64,000 bases of DNA from Streptomyces himalayensis subsp. himalayensis (lineage in GTDB: Bacteria; Actinomycetota; Actinomycetes; Streptomycetales; Streptomycetaceae). Below, piece by piece: positions 54,904 to 64,000 of this stretch; positions within the stretch are counted from its first letter, which is position 1, and every line of letters starts with the position of its first letter. The notes under the pieces were generated by a model. The model made no database searches. It was not told where the DNA came from and worked only from the letters and a program-made list of their open reading frames with translations. A program made the translations under genes and the position numbers. The DNA is taken from assembly GCF_013778455.1 (NCBI RefSeq), contig NZ_JACEHE010000001.1, positions 620,001 through 684,000 on the forward strand. Reading direction: 5' to 3'.

Positions 54904-55461
54904 GTGATCGAAGAGACCCTCCTCGAGGCCGAGGAGAAGATGGAGAAGGCCGTCGTGGTCGCCAAGGAGGACTTCGCCGCGATCCGCACGGGCCGTGCGC
55001 ACCCGGCGATGTTCAACAAGATCGTGGCCGACTACTACGGCGCGTTGACGCCGATCAACCAGCTGGCCTCGTTCTCTGTGCCCGAGCCGCGGATGGCCGT
55101 GGTGACCCCGTTCGACAAGAGCGCGCTGCGCAACATCGAGCAGGCCATCCGTGACTCCGACCTGGGCGTCAACCCGAGCAACGACGGCAGCATCATCCGA
55201 GTGGTCTTCCCGGAGCTCACCGAGGAGCGCCGCAAGGAGTTCATCAAGGTCGCCAAGACCAAGGGCGAGGACGCCAAGGTGTCGATCCGCTCGGTCCGCC
55301 GCAAGGCCAAGGACGCCATCGATAAGCTGATCAAGGACGGCGAGGTCGGCGAGGACGAGGGCCGCCGTGCGGAGAAGGAGCTCGACGACACCACCGCGAA
55401 GTACGTCGCTCAGGTGGACGAGCTGCTCAAGCACAAGGAATCAGAGCTGCTCGAGGTCTGA
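54904..55461 (+). CDS. frr: Ribosome recycling factor
   Basis: A 185-residue factor that splits post-termination ribosomes with EF-G. It shows [41 protein letters not shown] and [31 protein letters not shown]. Of two adjacent GTGs, 54904 gives the family start [15 protein letters not shown] and follows AGGAG. Its last base is the first base of cdsA (TGATG), so the two are coupled. Confidence 0.96.
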   Translation: MIEETLLEAEEKMEKAVVVAKEDFAAIRTGRAHPAMFNKIVADYYGALTPINQLASFSVPEPRMAVVTPFDKSALRNIEQAIRDSDLGVNPSNDGSIIRVVFPELTEERRKEFIKVAKTKGEDAKVSIRSVRRKAKDAIDKLIKDGEVGEDEGRRAEKELDDTTAKYVAQVDELLKHKESELLEV

Positions 55462-56603
55462 TGAACGACTCTTCCTGGGGCGCGCCACCACAAGCCGGGT
55501 ACTGGGGGCCTCCCGGCCAGGGGCCTGTCGCGGGGGCCGCCCCGGCGGGTCCCGCGTACGATGCGTATGGCGCCCAGCCTCCGCTGGAAACCCGCCCCAT
55601 GCCCATCGTGTCCGACGTACCCGCGAGTGGCGGAGACCAGGATGACGACCGGGGGGCCGCGCGGCTGAGCGGCCCCCTGTTCCGCGACGAGGTGCCGACG
55701 CCGACGCCGCAGACGAACACGCAGCAGCCGCAGAAGCCGCAGGAGCCCATGCCCAGCGCCCCACAGCCCGTCCCCGCACCGCAGAAGAAGAGCGCGGGTC
55801 GCGATCTGAGTGCGGCCATAGGCGTCGGTGTCGGTCTCGGCGCGGTGATCCTCGCGTCCCTGTTCATCGTCAAGGCCGTCTTCGTCGGCGTCATAGCGAT
55901 CGCCGTCGTCGTCGGCCTGTGGGAGCTCACCAAGCGGCTCAAGGAGCGCAAGGGCATCAAGGCGCCCCTGGTCCCGCTCGCGGTCGGAGGCGCGGCGATG
56001 GTCGTCGCCGGGTATCTCCGTGGTGCCGAGGGCGCCTGGGTCGCGATGGCGCTCACGGCGCTCGCCATCCTCGTCTGGCGGATGACGGAACCGCCCGACG
56101 GCTATCTCAGGGATGTCACGGCGGGTGCCTTCGCCGCCTTCTACGTGCCGTTTCTCGCGACCTTCGTCTCACTGATGCTCACCGCGGACGACGGGCCGTG
56201 GCGCGTGCTGACGTTCCTGCTGCTGACGGTGGTCAGCGACACCGGGGCGTACGCGATCGGCTGGCGCTTCGGCAGCCACAAACTCGCACCGCGCATCAGC
56301 CCTGGCAAGACGCGCGAGGGCCTGGTCGGCGCGGTGACGTTCGCGATGGCGGCCGGCGCGCTGTGCATGGAGTTCCTGATCGACGACGGCACCTGGTGGC
56401 AGGGGCTGCTGCTCGGCCTCGCGGTCGCGGCGAGCGCCACGCTCGGCGACCTCGGCGAGTCCATGATCAAGCGGGACCTCGGCATCAAGGACATGGGCAC
56501 GCTCCTCCCGGGCCACGGAGGGATCATGGACCGGCTGGACTCGCTGCTGCCTACGGCTCCGGTGGTGTGGCTGTTGTTCGTCGTCTTCGTCGGGGCGAGC
56601 TGA
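55461..56603 (+). CDS. cdsA: Phosphatidate cytidylyltransferase CdsA
   Basis: A 380-residue membrane enzyme making CDP-diacylglycerol from phosphatidic acid and CTP for phospholipid synthesis. The first ~110 residues are a Pro/Gln/Gly-rich soluble extension typical of Streptomyces. About eight membrane helices follow. The CTP-transferase signature is seen in [31 protein letters not shown] and [20 protein letters not shown]. It overlaps frr by one base and ends at a strong hairpin. Confidence 0.95.
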   Translation: MNDSSWGAPPQAGYWGPPGQGPVAGAAPAGPAYDAYGAQPPLETRPMPIVSDVPASGGDQDDDRGAARLSGPLFRDEVPTPTPQTNTQQPQKPQEPMPSAPQPVPAPQKKSAGRDLSAAIGVGVGLGAVILASLFIVKAVFVGVIAIAVVVGLWELTKRLKERKGIKAPLVPLAVGGAAMVVAGYLRGAEGAWVAMALTALAILVWRMTEPPDGYLRDVTAGAFAAFYVPFLATFVSLMLTADDGPWRVLTFLLLTVVSDTGAYAIGWRFGSHKLAPRISPGKTREGLVGAVTFAMAAGALCMEFLIDDGTWWQGLLLGLAVAASATLGDLGESMIKRDLGIKDMGTLLPGHGGIMDRLDSLLPTAPVVWLLFVVFVGAS

Positions 56604-56659
56604 CGTCTCGCGCCACGCACGAGTGGGCTGACCAGGGATTTTCTGCATCTCGTAGTGGT

Positions 56660-56694
56660 GAGGGGCTCGTTGTCCACAGGGTGGCGAGCCCCTC
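56660..56694 (+). terminator. Terminator after cdsA with a DnaA box in its loop
   Basis: A perfect 10-bp stem, GAGGGGCTCG / CGAGCCCCTC, encloses a 15-nt loop containing TTGTCCACA (56670-56678), the exact Streptomyces DnaA-box consensus. It lies 29 bp before rlmN. Confidence 0.7.
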
Positions 56695-56722
56695 GCCGTA
56701 TGTCTGCGACACTGGAACAACC

Positions 56723-57829
56723 ATGCCCAAGCCCGGAGAACTCACTTTTGTCGCCCCCCGCGGAGCCAAGAAGCCCCCGCGGCACCTCGCCGACCTCACG
56801 CCCGTCGAGCGCAAGGAGGCCGTCGCCGCGATCGGCGAGAAGCCGTTCCGCGCCAAGCAGCTCTCGCAGCACTATTTCGCGCGGTATGCGCACGAACCGG
56901 CGGAGTGGACCGACATCCCCGCCGGTTCGCGCGGCAAGCTGCAGGAGGCGCTGCTGCCCGAGCTGATGTCGGTTGTGCGGCACATCAGCTGTGACGACGA
57001 CACGACGCGCAAGACGCTGTGGCGCCTGTTCGACGGCACGCTCGTCGAGTCCGTGCTGATGCGCTACCCGGACCGGGTGACCATGTGTATCTCGTCGCAG
57101 GCCGGGTGCGGCATGAACTGCCCGTTCTGCGCCACGGGACAGGCCGGCCTCGACCGGAACCTGTCGACGGCCGAGATCGTGCACCAGATCGTGGACGGCA
57201 TGCGGGCGCTCAGGGACGGCGAGATACCGGGCGGTGCGGCGCGGCTGTCCAACATCGTCTTCATGGGCATGGGTGAGCCCCTCGCCAACTACAACCGCGT
57301 GGTCGGTGCCATCCGGCGGCTCACCGATCCCGAGCCGGACGGCCTGGGCCTGTCCCAGCGAGGCATCACCGTCTCGACGGTCGGCCTCGTCCCGGCGATA
57401 CACCGCTTCGCCGACGAGGGCTTCAAGTGCCGCCTCGCCGTGTCGCTGCACGCGCCCGACGACGAGCTGCGCGACACCCTCGTACCGGTCAACACGCGCT
57501 GGAAGGTGCGCGAGGTCCTGGACTCCGCGTGGGAGTACGCGGCGAAGTCGGGCCGCCGTATCTCCATCGAGTACGCACTGATCCGGGACATCAACGACCA
57601 GGCGTGGCGCGGTGATCTGCTCGGGCGGCTGCTCAAGGGCAAGCGGGTGCATGTGAACCTGATCCCGCTGAACCCGACGCCCGGGTCGAAGTGGACCGCG
57701 TCCCGTCCCGAGGACGAGAAGGCCTTCGTGGCCGCCATCGAGGCGCACGGTGTGCCGGTCACCATCCGGGACACCCGCGGTCAGGAGATCGACGGAGCCT
57801 GCGGACAGCTGGCTGCGTCCGAACGCTAG
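56723..57829 (+). CDS. rlmN: 23S rRNA (adenine(2503)-C(2))-methyltransferase RlmN
   Basis: A 368-residue radical SAM enzyme that methylates A2503 of 23S rRNA and A37 of some tRNAs. The [4Fe-4S] motif CxxxCxxC is in [41 protein letters not shown] and [17 protein letters not shown] are family blocks. The methyl-carrying Cys near the C-terminus is in [11 protein letters not shown] 56723 ([20 protein letters not shown]). It is a single gene between the cdsA terminator and the TPP riboswitch. Confidence 0.96.
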   Translation: MPKPGELTFVAPRGAKKPPRHLADLTPVERKEAVAAIGEKPFRAKQLSQHYFARYAHEPAEWTDIPAGSRGKLQEALLPELMSVVRHISCDDDTTRKTLWRLFDGTLVESVLMRYPDRVTMCISSQAGCGMNCPFCATGQAGLDRNLSTAEIVHQIVDGMRALRDGEIPGGAARLSNIVFMGMGEPLANYNRVVGAIRRLTDPEPDGLGLSQRGITVSTVGLVPAIHRFADEGFKCRLAVSLHAPDDELRDTLVPVNTRWKVREVLDSAWEYAAKSGRRISIEYALIRDINDQAWRGDLLGRLLKGKRVHVNLIPLNPTPGSKWTASRPEDEKAFVAAIEAHGVPVTIRDTRGQEIDGACGQLAASER

Positions 57830-57916
57830 ACCGGTACTCTGGGCTCCGGCATCCGCATACGGATCTGTTGCCCAGCGAATCCAATGCCGATGTCTCCACA
57901 TCGACATCTTCATATT

Positions 57917-58018
57917 CCGACAGGGGAGCGCCACAGCGCTGAGAGTGCGGCAGCCGGGGAACCGGTGGGCTGCAGACCCTCTGAACCTCGCCCGGGTCAT
58001 TCCGGGTAGGAAGTTCGG
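57917..58018 (+). ncRNA. TPP riboswitch (THI element)
   Basis: The conserved thi-box landmarks are in order: closing stem CCGA (57917) / TCGG (58015), AGGGGAGC, CTGAGAGTGCGG (CUGAGA at 57939-57944), and GACCCTCTGAACC (57975-57987) with a GTAGGAAGTTCGG end. It binds thiamine pyrophosphate and should switch off the transporter operon downstream when thiamine is plentiful. Confidence 0.93.
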
Positions 58019-58037
58019 TCTCTACTCAAGCTGTTGC

Positions 58038-58074
58038 GCCCTGCCCGCGAACCCTGAGGGGTTGCGGGCAGGGC
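58038..58074 (+). terminator. Expression-platform hairpin below the TPP riboswitch
   Basis: An 11-bp stem, GCCCTGCCCGC / GCGGGCAGGGC, with an inner ACCC/GGGT helix. It lies 20 bp after the aptamer and 38 bp before the GTG start, with no T-tract. It is probably the terminator arm of the switch; a role in translation control is also possible. Confidence 0.6.
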
Positions 58075-58111
58075 CGCGTCTCTTCCTGGTCATCCCAGGA
58101 GGAAAAACTCA

Positions 58112-59230
58112 GTGAGCTCAGTGAGCACCAGCAAGGTCACCGGCAAGGTCACCCGTAAGAAGATCACGGCCGTCAGCCTGGTCACAGGACTCGGCCTCCT
58201 CACGCTCTCCGCATGCGGCGGCTCCGACGGCGAGTCCGCCACGTCGGATGCGAAGACCGTGACGCTCGTCAGCCACGACTCCTTCGCCGCGTCCAAGGAC
58301 GTTCTGAAGGAGTTCGAGAAGCAGTCCGGCTACAAGGTCAAGGTGCTGAAGGACGGCGACGCCGGGCAGGCGGTCAACAAGGCGATCCTGACCAAGGACA
58401 ATCCGCAGGGCGACGTGTTCTTCGGGGTCGACAACACGCTGCTGTCCCGCGCGCTCGACAACGGGCTCTTCCAGCCGTACGAGGCCAAGGGGCTCGAGTC
58501 CGTCGCCGAGGACGTGCAACTCGACAAGGACAAGCACCGCGTCACACCGATCGACTCGGGCGAGATCTGCGTCAACTACGACAAGAAGTACTTCGCCGAT
58601 CACAAGCTGGACCCGCCGGAGTCCTTCGACGACCTGACCGAGCCCGCGTACAAGAATCTGCTGGTCACCGAGAACGCCGCGACGTCCTCGCCCGGCCTCG
58701 GCTTCCTGCTCGGCACCGCCGCGCACTACGGCGACGACGGCTGGCAGGACTACTGGAAGAAGCTGAAGGCCAACGGCGTCAAGGTCGTCGACGGCTGGGA
58801 GCAGGCGTACAACGAGGAGTTCTCCGGTTCCGCAGGCGGCAAGCAGGCGGGAGGCGACCGGCCGCTGGTCGTCTCGTACGCCTCGTCGCCGCCCGTCGAG
58901 GCCATCTACTCCGACCCGCAGCCGAAGACCGCGCCGACGGGTGTTGCGACCGGCACCTGCTTCCGGCAGATCGAGTTCGCGGGGCTGCTCAGCAACGCGG
59001 GCAACGAGAAGGGCGGCGAGGCCCTGCTGGACTTCCTGATCGGCAAGAGGTTCCAGGAGGACATGCCGCTGAACATGTTCGTGGACCCTGTGCGGGAGGA
59101 CGTCCAGGCGCCCGCGGACTTCGTCAAGTACGCCGTCAAGGTCGACGATCCGGAGACGATGGCGCCGGACACGATCGCCGACAACCGTGACCAGTGGGTC
59201 AGGTCGTGGACGTCGCTCGTACTGAAGTAA
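58112..59230 (+). CDS. thiB: Thiamine ABC transporter substrate-binding lipoprotein
   Basis: A 372-residue lipoprotein that captures thiamine or its phosphates outside the membrane. The signal peptide ends in lipobox LSAC (LLTLSACGGSDGES). The mature part fits the ThiB/TbpA family: VTLVSHDSFAASKDVLKEFE, GDVFFGVDNTLLSRALDNGLF, and C-terminal MPLNMFVDPVREDVQAP. Control by the TPP riboswitch 94 bp upstream supports thiamine as substrate. AGGAGG precedes GTG 58112. thiP overlaps its end by 37 bp. Confidence 0.93.
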   Translation: MSSVSTSKVTGKVTRKKITAVSLVTGLGLLTLSACGGSDGESATSDAKTVTLVSHDSFAASKDVLKEFEKQSGYKVKVLKDGDAGQAVNKAILTKDNPQGDVFFGVDNTLLSRALDNGLFQPYEAKGLESVAEDVQLDKDKHRVTPIDSGEICVNYDKKYFADHKLDPPESFDDLTEPAYKNLLVTENAATSSPGLGFLLGTAAHYGDDGWQDYWKKLKANGVKVVDGWEQAYNEEFSGSAGGKQAGGDRPLVVSYASSPPVEAIYSDPQPKTAPTGVATGTCFRQIEFAGLLSNAGNEKGGEALLDFLIGKRFQEDMPLNMFVDPVREDVQAPADFVKYAVKVDDPETMAPDTIADNRDQWVRSWTSLVLK

Positions 59231-60911
59231 GGGCCGGTAAGGGCCGACGTCTCGGCCTGAGCCCGAGCCGCGGGAGCCTCGCGCGGCTCGGCCTCATGGC
59301 CCTGCCCGTCGCGTTCTTCGCGGCCTTCTTCGCCTACCCGGTCGCGGCGATCGTGGCGCGCGGCCTCAAGGTTGACGGTGCCTGGCAGTTCGGCCGTATC
59401 GCCGAGGTCGTGAGCCAGCCGGACATCCGGCACGTGCTGTGGTTCACGACCTGGCAGGCCCTCGCATCGACCGCGCTCACCCTGCTGATCGCGCTCCCGG
59501 CGGCGTATGTCTTCGCGCGGTTCGACTTCCCCGGCAAGCAGGTGCTGCGGGCGGTCGTCACCGTGCCGTTCGTGCTGCCCACCGTCGTGGCCGGTACGGC
59601 GTTCCTGGCGCTGCTGGGGAGGGGCGGGCTGCTCGACGAGATGTGGGGGGTGCGCCTGGACACGACGGTATGGGCGATCCTCCTCGCGCATGTGTTCTTC
59701 AACTACGCGGTGGTCGTCCGTACCGTCGGCGGGCTGTGGAGCCAGCTGGATCCGCGCCAGGAGGAGGCCGCGCGGGTCCTCGGCGCCTCGCGGTTCGCGG
59801 CCTGGCGGAAGGTGACGCTGCCCGCGCTCGCGCCCGCCGTCGCCGCCGCCTCGCTGATGGTCTTCCTCTTCACCTTCACCTCCTTCGGCATCGTCCAGAT
59901 CCTGGGCGGCCCTGCGTACTCGACGCTGGAGGTGGAGATCTACCGGCAGACGTCGCAGATCTTCGACCTGTCCACGGCGGCGGTGCTGACGCTTGTGCAG
60001 TTCGCCGCGGTCGGCGCGATTCTCGCGGTCCATGCCTGGACGGTGCGCCGCCGGGAGACCGCGCTGCGACTGGTGGACGCCGCGAGCACCACCCACAGGC
60101 CGCGCGGCTCCGGACAGCGGGCCCTCCTCGGCGGAGTCCTGCTCACCATCGCCGCGCTGATCCTGCTGCCGCTCGGAGTGCTGGTCCAACGGTCGTTCAA
60201 GGGACCCGACGGCTACGGCTTCACGTACTTCCGGGCGCTGACCTCGGCGGACGGCGGCGCCTTCCTCGTGCCACCCATCGACGCGGTCGGGAACTCCCTG
60301 CAGTACGCGCTCGCGGCGACCGCCATCGCCGTGCTGGTCGGCGGCCTGGCCGCGGCCGCCCTCACCCGACGCGCGGGCCGTTTCGTACGCGGCTTCGATG
60401 CGCTGCTGATGCTGCCGCTCGGCGTCTCGGCCGTCACCGTCGGCTTCGGTTTCCTCATCGCGTTGGACGAACCGCCGCTGGATCTGCGCGCTTCCTGGAT
60501 CCTGGTGCCGCTCGCCCAGGCGCTGGTCGGCGTGCCCTTCGTCGTACGCACCATGCTGCCCGTCCTGCGAGCGGTGGACGAACGGCTGCGGGAGGCGGCG
60601 GCCGTGCTCGGGGCCTCGCCCTGGCGGGTGTGGCGCGAGGTCGACCTGCCGATGGTGCGGCGGGCGCTGCTCGTCGCGGCCGGCTTCGCCTTCGCCGTGT
60701 CCCTGGGCGAGTTCGGCGCCACGGTCTTCATCGCGCGGCCCGACAACCCGACGCTGCCGGTTGCCGTGGCCCGGCTCCTGGGACGCGCGGGGGAGCTCAA
60801 CTACGGCCAGGCGATGGCTCTTTCGACGATCCTGATGGTGGTGTGCGCGGTGTCGCTGCTCCTCCTCGAACGTGTCCGGACCGTTTCCACGGCTTCCACG
60901 GGGGAGTTCTG

Positions 60912-60912
<1 letters not shown>
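59194..60912 (+). CDS. thiP: Thiamine ABC transporter permease (two fused permease halves)
   Basis: A 572-residue membrane protein with about 12 helices in two homologous halves, as in ThiP. The coupling EAA loops are EEAARVLGASRFAAWRKVTLPALAP in half one and REAAAVLGASPWRVWREVDLPMVRRAL in half two. It forms the channel for thiamine entry. GTG 59194 overlaps thiB; a later start near LARLGLMALPVAFFAAFFAY is possible. Its stop overlaps the ATPase start by one base. Confidence 0.92.
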
Positions 60913-61984
<1,072 letters not shown>

Positions 61985-61988
<4 letters not shown>

Positions 61989-62056
61989 TCCTGCGGTACG
62001 TGCTGCGGTGATCCTGCGGTACGTGCGGACGTGAGATCCTGCGGTACGTGCGGACG
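61985..62056. repeat. Three tandem ~23-bp repeats over the thiQ stop
   Basis: The core ATCCTGCGGTACGTGC occurs three times (starting at 61988, 62011 and 62036). The first unit includes the stop codon of the ATPase gene, so the array seems to have grown from the gene end. Confidence 0.85.
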
Positions 62057-62099
62057 CGAAGCCTCCCCGACGCCTGCCGGGCTCCTGCCGCGGGACCAC

Positions 62100-62144
62100 C
62101 CTGTGAGCCCTGTGAGCCGGGTGAGCCTTGTGAGCCCTGTCAGC
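62100..62144. repeat. Five tandem 9-bp repeats over the VOC gene stop
   Basis: CCTGTGAGC and close variants (CGGGTGAGC, CTTGTGAGC, CCTGTCAGC) run five times in phase from 62100 to 62144. The array covers the stop codon region of the minus-strand VOC gene. Confidence 0.85.
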
Positions 62145-62547
62145 CCTGGACCTGCGACGGATCCATCCACATGACCTCCCACGTGTGACCGTCGAGGTCG
62201 TCGAACGCCCGGCCGTACATCGTGCCGTAGTCCTGCGTCTCGCCCGACACCGAGCCGCCGGCCGCCACCGCCTTCTCGACCAGCTCGTCGACCTTCTCGC
62301 GGCTCTCGGCGCTCAGACACAGCAGCACCTCGCTGGTCTTCGTCGAGTCGGCGATCTCCTTCTTCGTGAAGTCCTGGTAGCGCGGCTTGCTCAGGAGCAT
62401 CGCAATGATCGTGTCGCTGATCACCACGCAGGCGCAGTCGTCGGTGGTGAACTGAGGGTTGATCGTGTAGCCGAGCTCCGTGAAGAACTTCTTCGAGGCG
62501 TCGACGTCGTTCACGGCCAGGTTGACGAAGATCATCTGCTGGTACAT
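62140..62547 (-). CDS. VOC superfamily (glyoxalase-like) protein
   Basis: A 135-residue protein of the vicinal-oxygen-chelate fold, substrate unknown. MYQQMIFVNLAVNDVDASKK begins the first beta-alpha-beta-beta-beta module and DLDGHTWEVMWMD ends the second. The canonical metal ligands are only partly visible, as in the PhnB/YCR-like group that often lacks enzyme activity. GAGA-type ribosome site upstream of ATG 62547. It is flanked by short tandem repeats on both sides. Confidence 0.88.
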   Translation of the reverse strand: MYQQMIFVNLAVNDVDASKKFFTELGYTINPQFTTDDCACVVISDTIIAMLLSKPRYQDFTKKEIADSTKTSEVLLCLSAESREKVDELVEKAVAAGGSVSGETQDYGTMYGRAFDDLDGHTWEVMWMDPSQVQG

Positions 62548-62644
62548 CAGGGTCTCTCCCGTTTGTGTGAGGTGCGGTACGGGGGGATAGACCGGGGCCC
62601 GGCACAGAACTCATCGGTGCCGGGCACTTTCTTGCTCAGGAAAT

Positions 62645-62766
62645 CAGCGGCCTCGCTCGGGAGACCACAGGGGCCTCGCTCGGGACATCACAGCGGCCAT
62701 CGCTCGGGACATCACCAGCGGCCTCGCTCGGGAAATGACAGCGGCCTCGCTCAGGACATCAGCGGG
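62645..62766. repeat. Five to six tandem ~23-bp repeats between the VOC and ABC permease genes
   Basis: CAGCGGCCTCGCTCGGGA and variants start at 62645, 62668, 62691, 62716, 62739 and (partial) 62760. The last copies cover the stop codon (62751-62753) of the permease gene. Unit spacing is 21-25 bp with no unique spacers, so it is not a CRISPR. Confidence 0.88.
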
Positions 62767-63914
62767 ACCGCCGACAGCTCCGCAACCGCCCAGGTCAGTG
62801 GCCCGAACACGACGAACAGCGTGCCCGCTCGCAGCGACGCCGCCCCGCGCAGCATCTTCTCGGGCGCACCCATCTGTGTCAGTGCCGCCGTCGTGTCCGC
62901 GTGGAACTGCCTGGACTCGACCGCGGCCGTCAGCAGCGTCGCGACGGCGCAGACCGCGACCACCAGTGCCCCGAGGAGGGTGAGCGGACCGATTTCCAGC
63001 TGATCCCCGCTGTACAGCCGGCCGGCGGCGTACAGCCCGGAGGCCACCGCGCACACCAGGCCGAGCGGCCGTCCGATGCGCTGTGCCTCCGTCTGCAGCA
63101 CACGGCCCGCGAGCACCCGCAGTGCACCGGGCCGCACCGCCTGCAGCATCCGGCCGCACAGATGAGTGAGGCCCGGCCCGGACAGCGCAAGACCGAGTGC
63201 GGTGAGGCACCAGCCGACGATCGCTCCTGTGGAGCTGCCGCCGAGGCCTCCCGCCCCCGGCAGACCGGCCGCACCGGTGCGCGGACCGGCGTACATCTCC
63301 GCGGCGAGGCCGACGGCGAGCAGGGCCACTCCCCAGGACAGCCCGCCCGGGGCGGGCAGCGGCGTCCGCGGCCCGATCGGTTCGGGTGTCTCTGTGGCCT
63401 TGCGGGCACCTGGGCGCAGAACGAAGACGGCAGCGATGGACGCGGTCAAGGGGACGAGTGCGAGCAGGGTGATCACGGCGGGTACCGGCAAGGGCTGGTG
63501 GGCGGCGAGGAGTTCGGCCGCGGCACCGTCGAACGGCATCCCTGTCAGATCGCCGCGCAGATGCAGGAAGAACAGCAGCGCCAGCAGCGAGCCGAGGGAG
63601 CAGGCCAGCGTGGTGGACGTCACCGCCAGCATCATCAGCCGGACCGGGCCGAGCCCGATCGCCGAGAGCCCGGTGCGGGGGCGGGCGCCCGGGTCGCTGC
63701 GGGCCACCGAGACGGCGAAGTACACGGTGGCGGCGAGCGGCACCATGCACCAGGCGAGACGGGCGGCGGATTCCGTGGGCGCTTCGGGATGCCCCATCGC
63801 GTACCCCAGCGCGCACAGCAGCAGGAAACCGGTGCCGGCGGAGGCGACCGAGACCAGCAGTCTGCTGAGCTGGACGAGGGGCCTGGCGCCGCGGGCTAGA
63901 CGGAGAGCGAGCAC
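62751..63914 (-). CDS. ABC transporter permease-type membrane protein
   Basis: A 387-residue integral membrane protein with about nine predicted helices (for example LMMLAVTSTTLACSLGSLLALLFF, VITLLALVPLTASIAAVFVL, LTLLGALVVAVCAVATLLTAA). The amphipathic LRLARGARPLVQLSRLLVSV start and RTGLSAIGLGPVRLMMLAV resemble FtsX-like/MacB-like permeases of Streptomyces ABC systems. The substrate is unknown. GTG 63914 overlaps the upstream ATPase stop by 19 bp, fixing the partnership. The end runs into the 23-bp repeats. Confidence 0.75.
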   Translation of the reverse strand: MLALRLARGARPLVQLSRLLVSVASAGTGFLLLCALGYAMGHPEAPTESAARLAWCMVPLAATVYFAVSVARSDPGARPRTGLSAIGLGPVRLMMLAVTSTTLACSLGSLLALLFFLHLRGDLTGMPFDGAAAELLAAHQPLPVPAVITLLALVPLTASIAAVFVLRPGARKATETPEPIGPRTPLPAPGGLSWGVALLAVGLAAEMYAGPRTGAAGLPGAGGLGGSSTGAIVGWCLTALGLALSGPGLTHLCGRMLQAVRPGALRVLAGRVLQTEAQRIGRPLGLVCAVASGLYAAGRLYSGDQLEIGPLTLLGALVVAVCAVATLLTAAVESRQFHADTTAALTQMGAPEKMLRGAASLRAGTLFVVFGPLTWAVAELSAVPLMS

Positions 63915-64000
63915 GCGGCAGAGCCTTCCGCGTCGGCGTCAGTGGGCAGGTTGACCGTGTTCACGCGCCGCCCGTCGAGCAGCGACACCGTGCGGTCCGC
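63896..64000 (-). CDS. ABC transporter ATP-binding protein, C-terminal end (cut by window edge)
   Basis: The last 34 codons before the stop at 63896. The sequence ADRTVSLLDGRRVNTVNLPT matches the tail that follows the H-loop of ABC ATPases (VADRTVSLLDGR). The rest lies beyond the window. It overlaps the permease start and is its ATPase partner. Confidence 0.75.
   Translation of the reverse strand, partial: ADRTVSLLDGRRVNTVNLPTDADAEGSAACSLSV

Noticed and set aside
52849..55434. 861-residue open frame on the minus strand across tsf, pyrH and frr
   Set aside because: It is an antisense artefact of high-GC codon bias; the plus-strand genes are unmistakable and the antisense product has no domain character.
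62645..62766. Possible CRISPR array
   Set aside because: Units adjoin at 21-25 bp with no unique spacers and there are no cas genes.

Overview
This window is chromosomal core DNA of a Streptomyces-type actinomycete. The signs are very high GC with strong GC bias at third codon positions, frequent GTG/TTG starts, many 1-20 nt gene overlaps, and a gene order that, from memory, follows the S. coelicolor segment from ddl through thiL, recG, rnc, smc, glcP, ftsY, nsdA, amtB-glnK-glnD, ffh, rpsP-trmD-rplS, the sip cluster, dprA, whiG, rpsB-tsf-pyrH-frr-cdsA to rlmN. No insertion sequence, prophage, CRISPR array, rRNA or tRNA gene was seen. A few genes (HxlR regulator, archaeal-type ProRS, SprT-like protein, TetR regulator) look like lineage-variable cargo between core blocks.

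Layout. 1-15 kb: cell wall and housekeeping genes (3' end of ddl, DUF3515 lipoprotein, small Lrp-type protein, thiL and thiD, rpmB, a DAK2/FakA-like kinase, recG, rsmD, coaD, a DivIVA/ATP-synthase-b-like coiled-coil protein, yceD-rpmF-rnc, mutM), then HxlR, a CAP-domain secreted protein and acylphosphatase. 15-26 kb: a small coiled-coil protein, smc with an unusual hinge insertion, a GlcP-type glucose permease with operator-like promoter repeats, an LLM oxidoreductase, an NCS1 permease, ftsY and a prim-pol protein. 26-35 kb: nsdA, the GlnR-box-preceded amtB-glnK-glnD operon, and ffh. 35-46 kb: a methyltransferase diverging from an archaeal/eukaryotic-type prolyl-tRNA synthetase, a SprT-like protein, rpsP-khpA-rimM-trmD-rplS, four tandem type I signal peptidases, a NUDIX hydrolase and DUF2469. 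46-58 kb: yraN-comM-dprA, whiG, a TetR regulator, an M23 protein, and the translation/lipid block rpsB-tsf-pyrH-frr-cdsA-rlmN. 58-64 kb: a TPP riboswitch with a thiamine ABC transporter (substrate-binding protein, fused permease, ATPase), a VOC protein, three families of short tandem repeats, and an ABC permease with the 3' end of its ATPase.

How the genes fit together. Co-translational protein targeting and export is well represented (ffh, ftsY, four signal peptidases), as are ribosome assembly and rRNA/tRNA modification (rimM, trmD, rsmD, rlmN and several r-proteins), nitrogen sensing (AmtB, PII, GlnD), thiamine supply (thiL and thiD for synthesis, riboswitch-controlled uptake) and development (rnc/absB, nsdA, whiG).

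The most unusual signals are DNA-level. A 12-bp palindrome, CACGCGCGCGTG, occurs nine times, in several reading frames and once between genes, with five copies in two genes that carry linker insertions. A second multicopy-type element is inserted in frame in the DivIVA-like gene. A 107-residue low-complexity insertion sits in the SMC hinge. Tandem repeats cluster at gene ends around ffh and the VOC gene, and inverted repeats lie upstream of smc and glcP. No wholly new multi-gene system could be demonstrated from the sequence alone.
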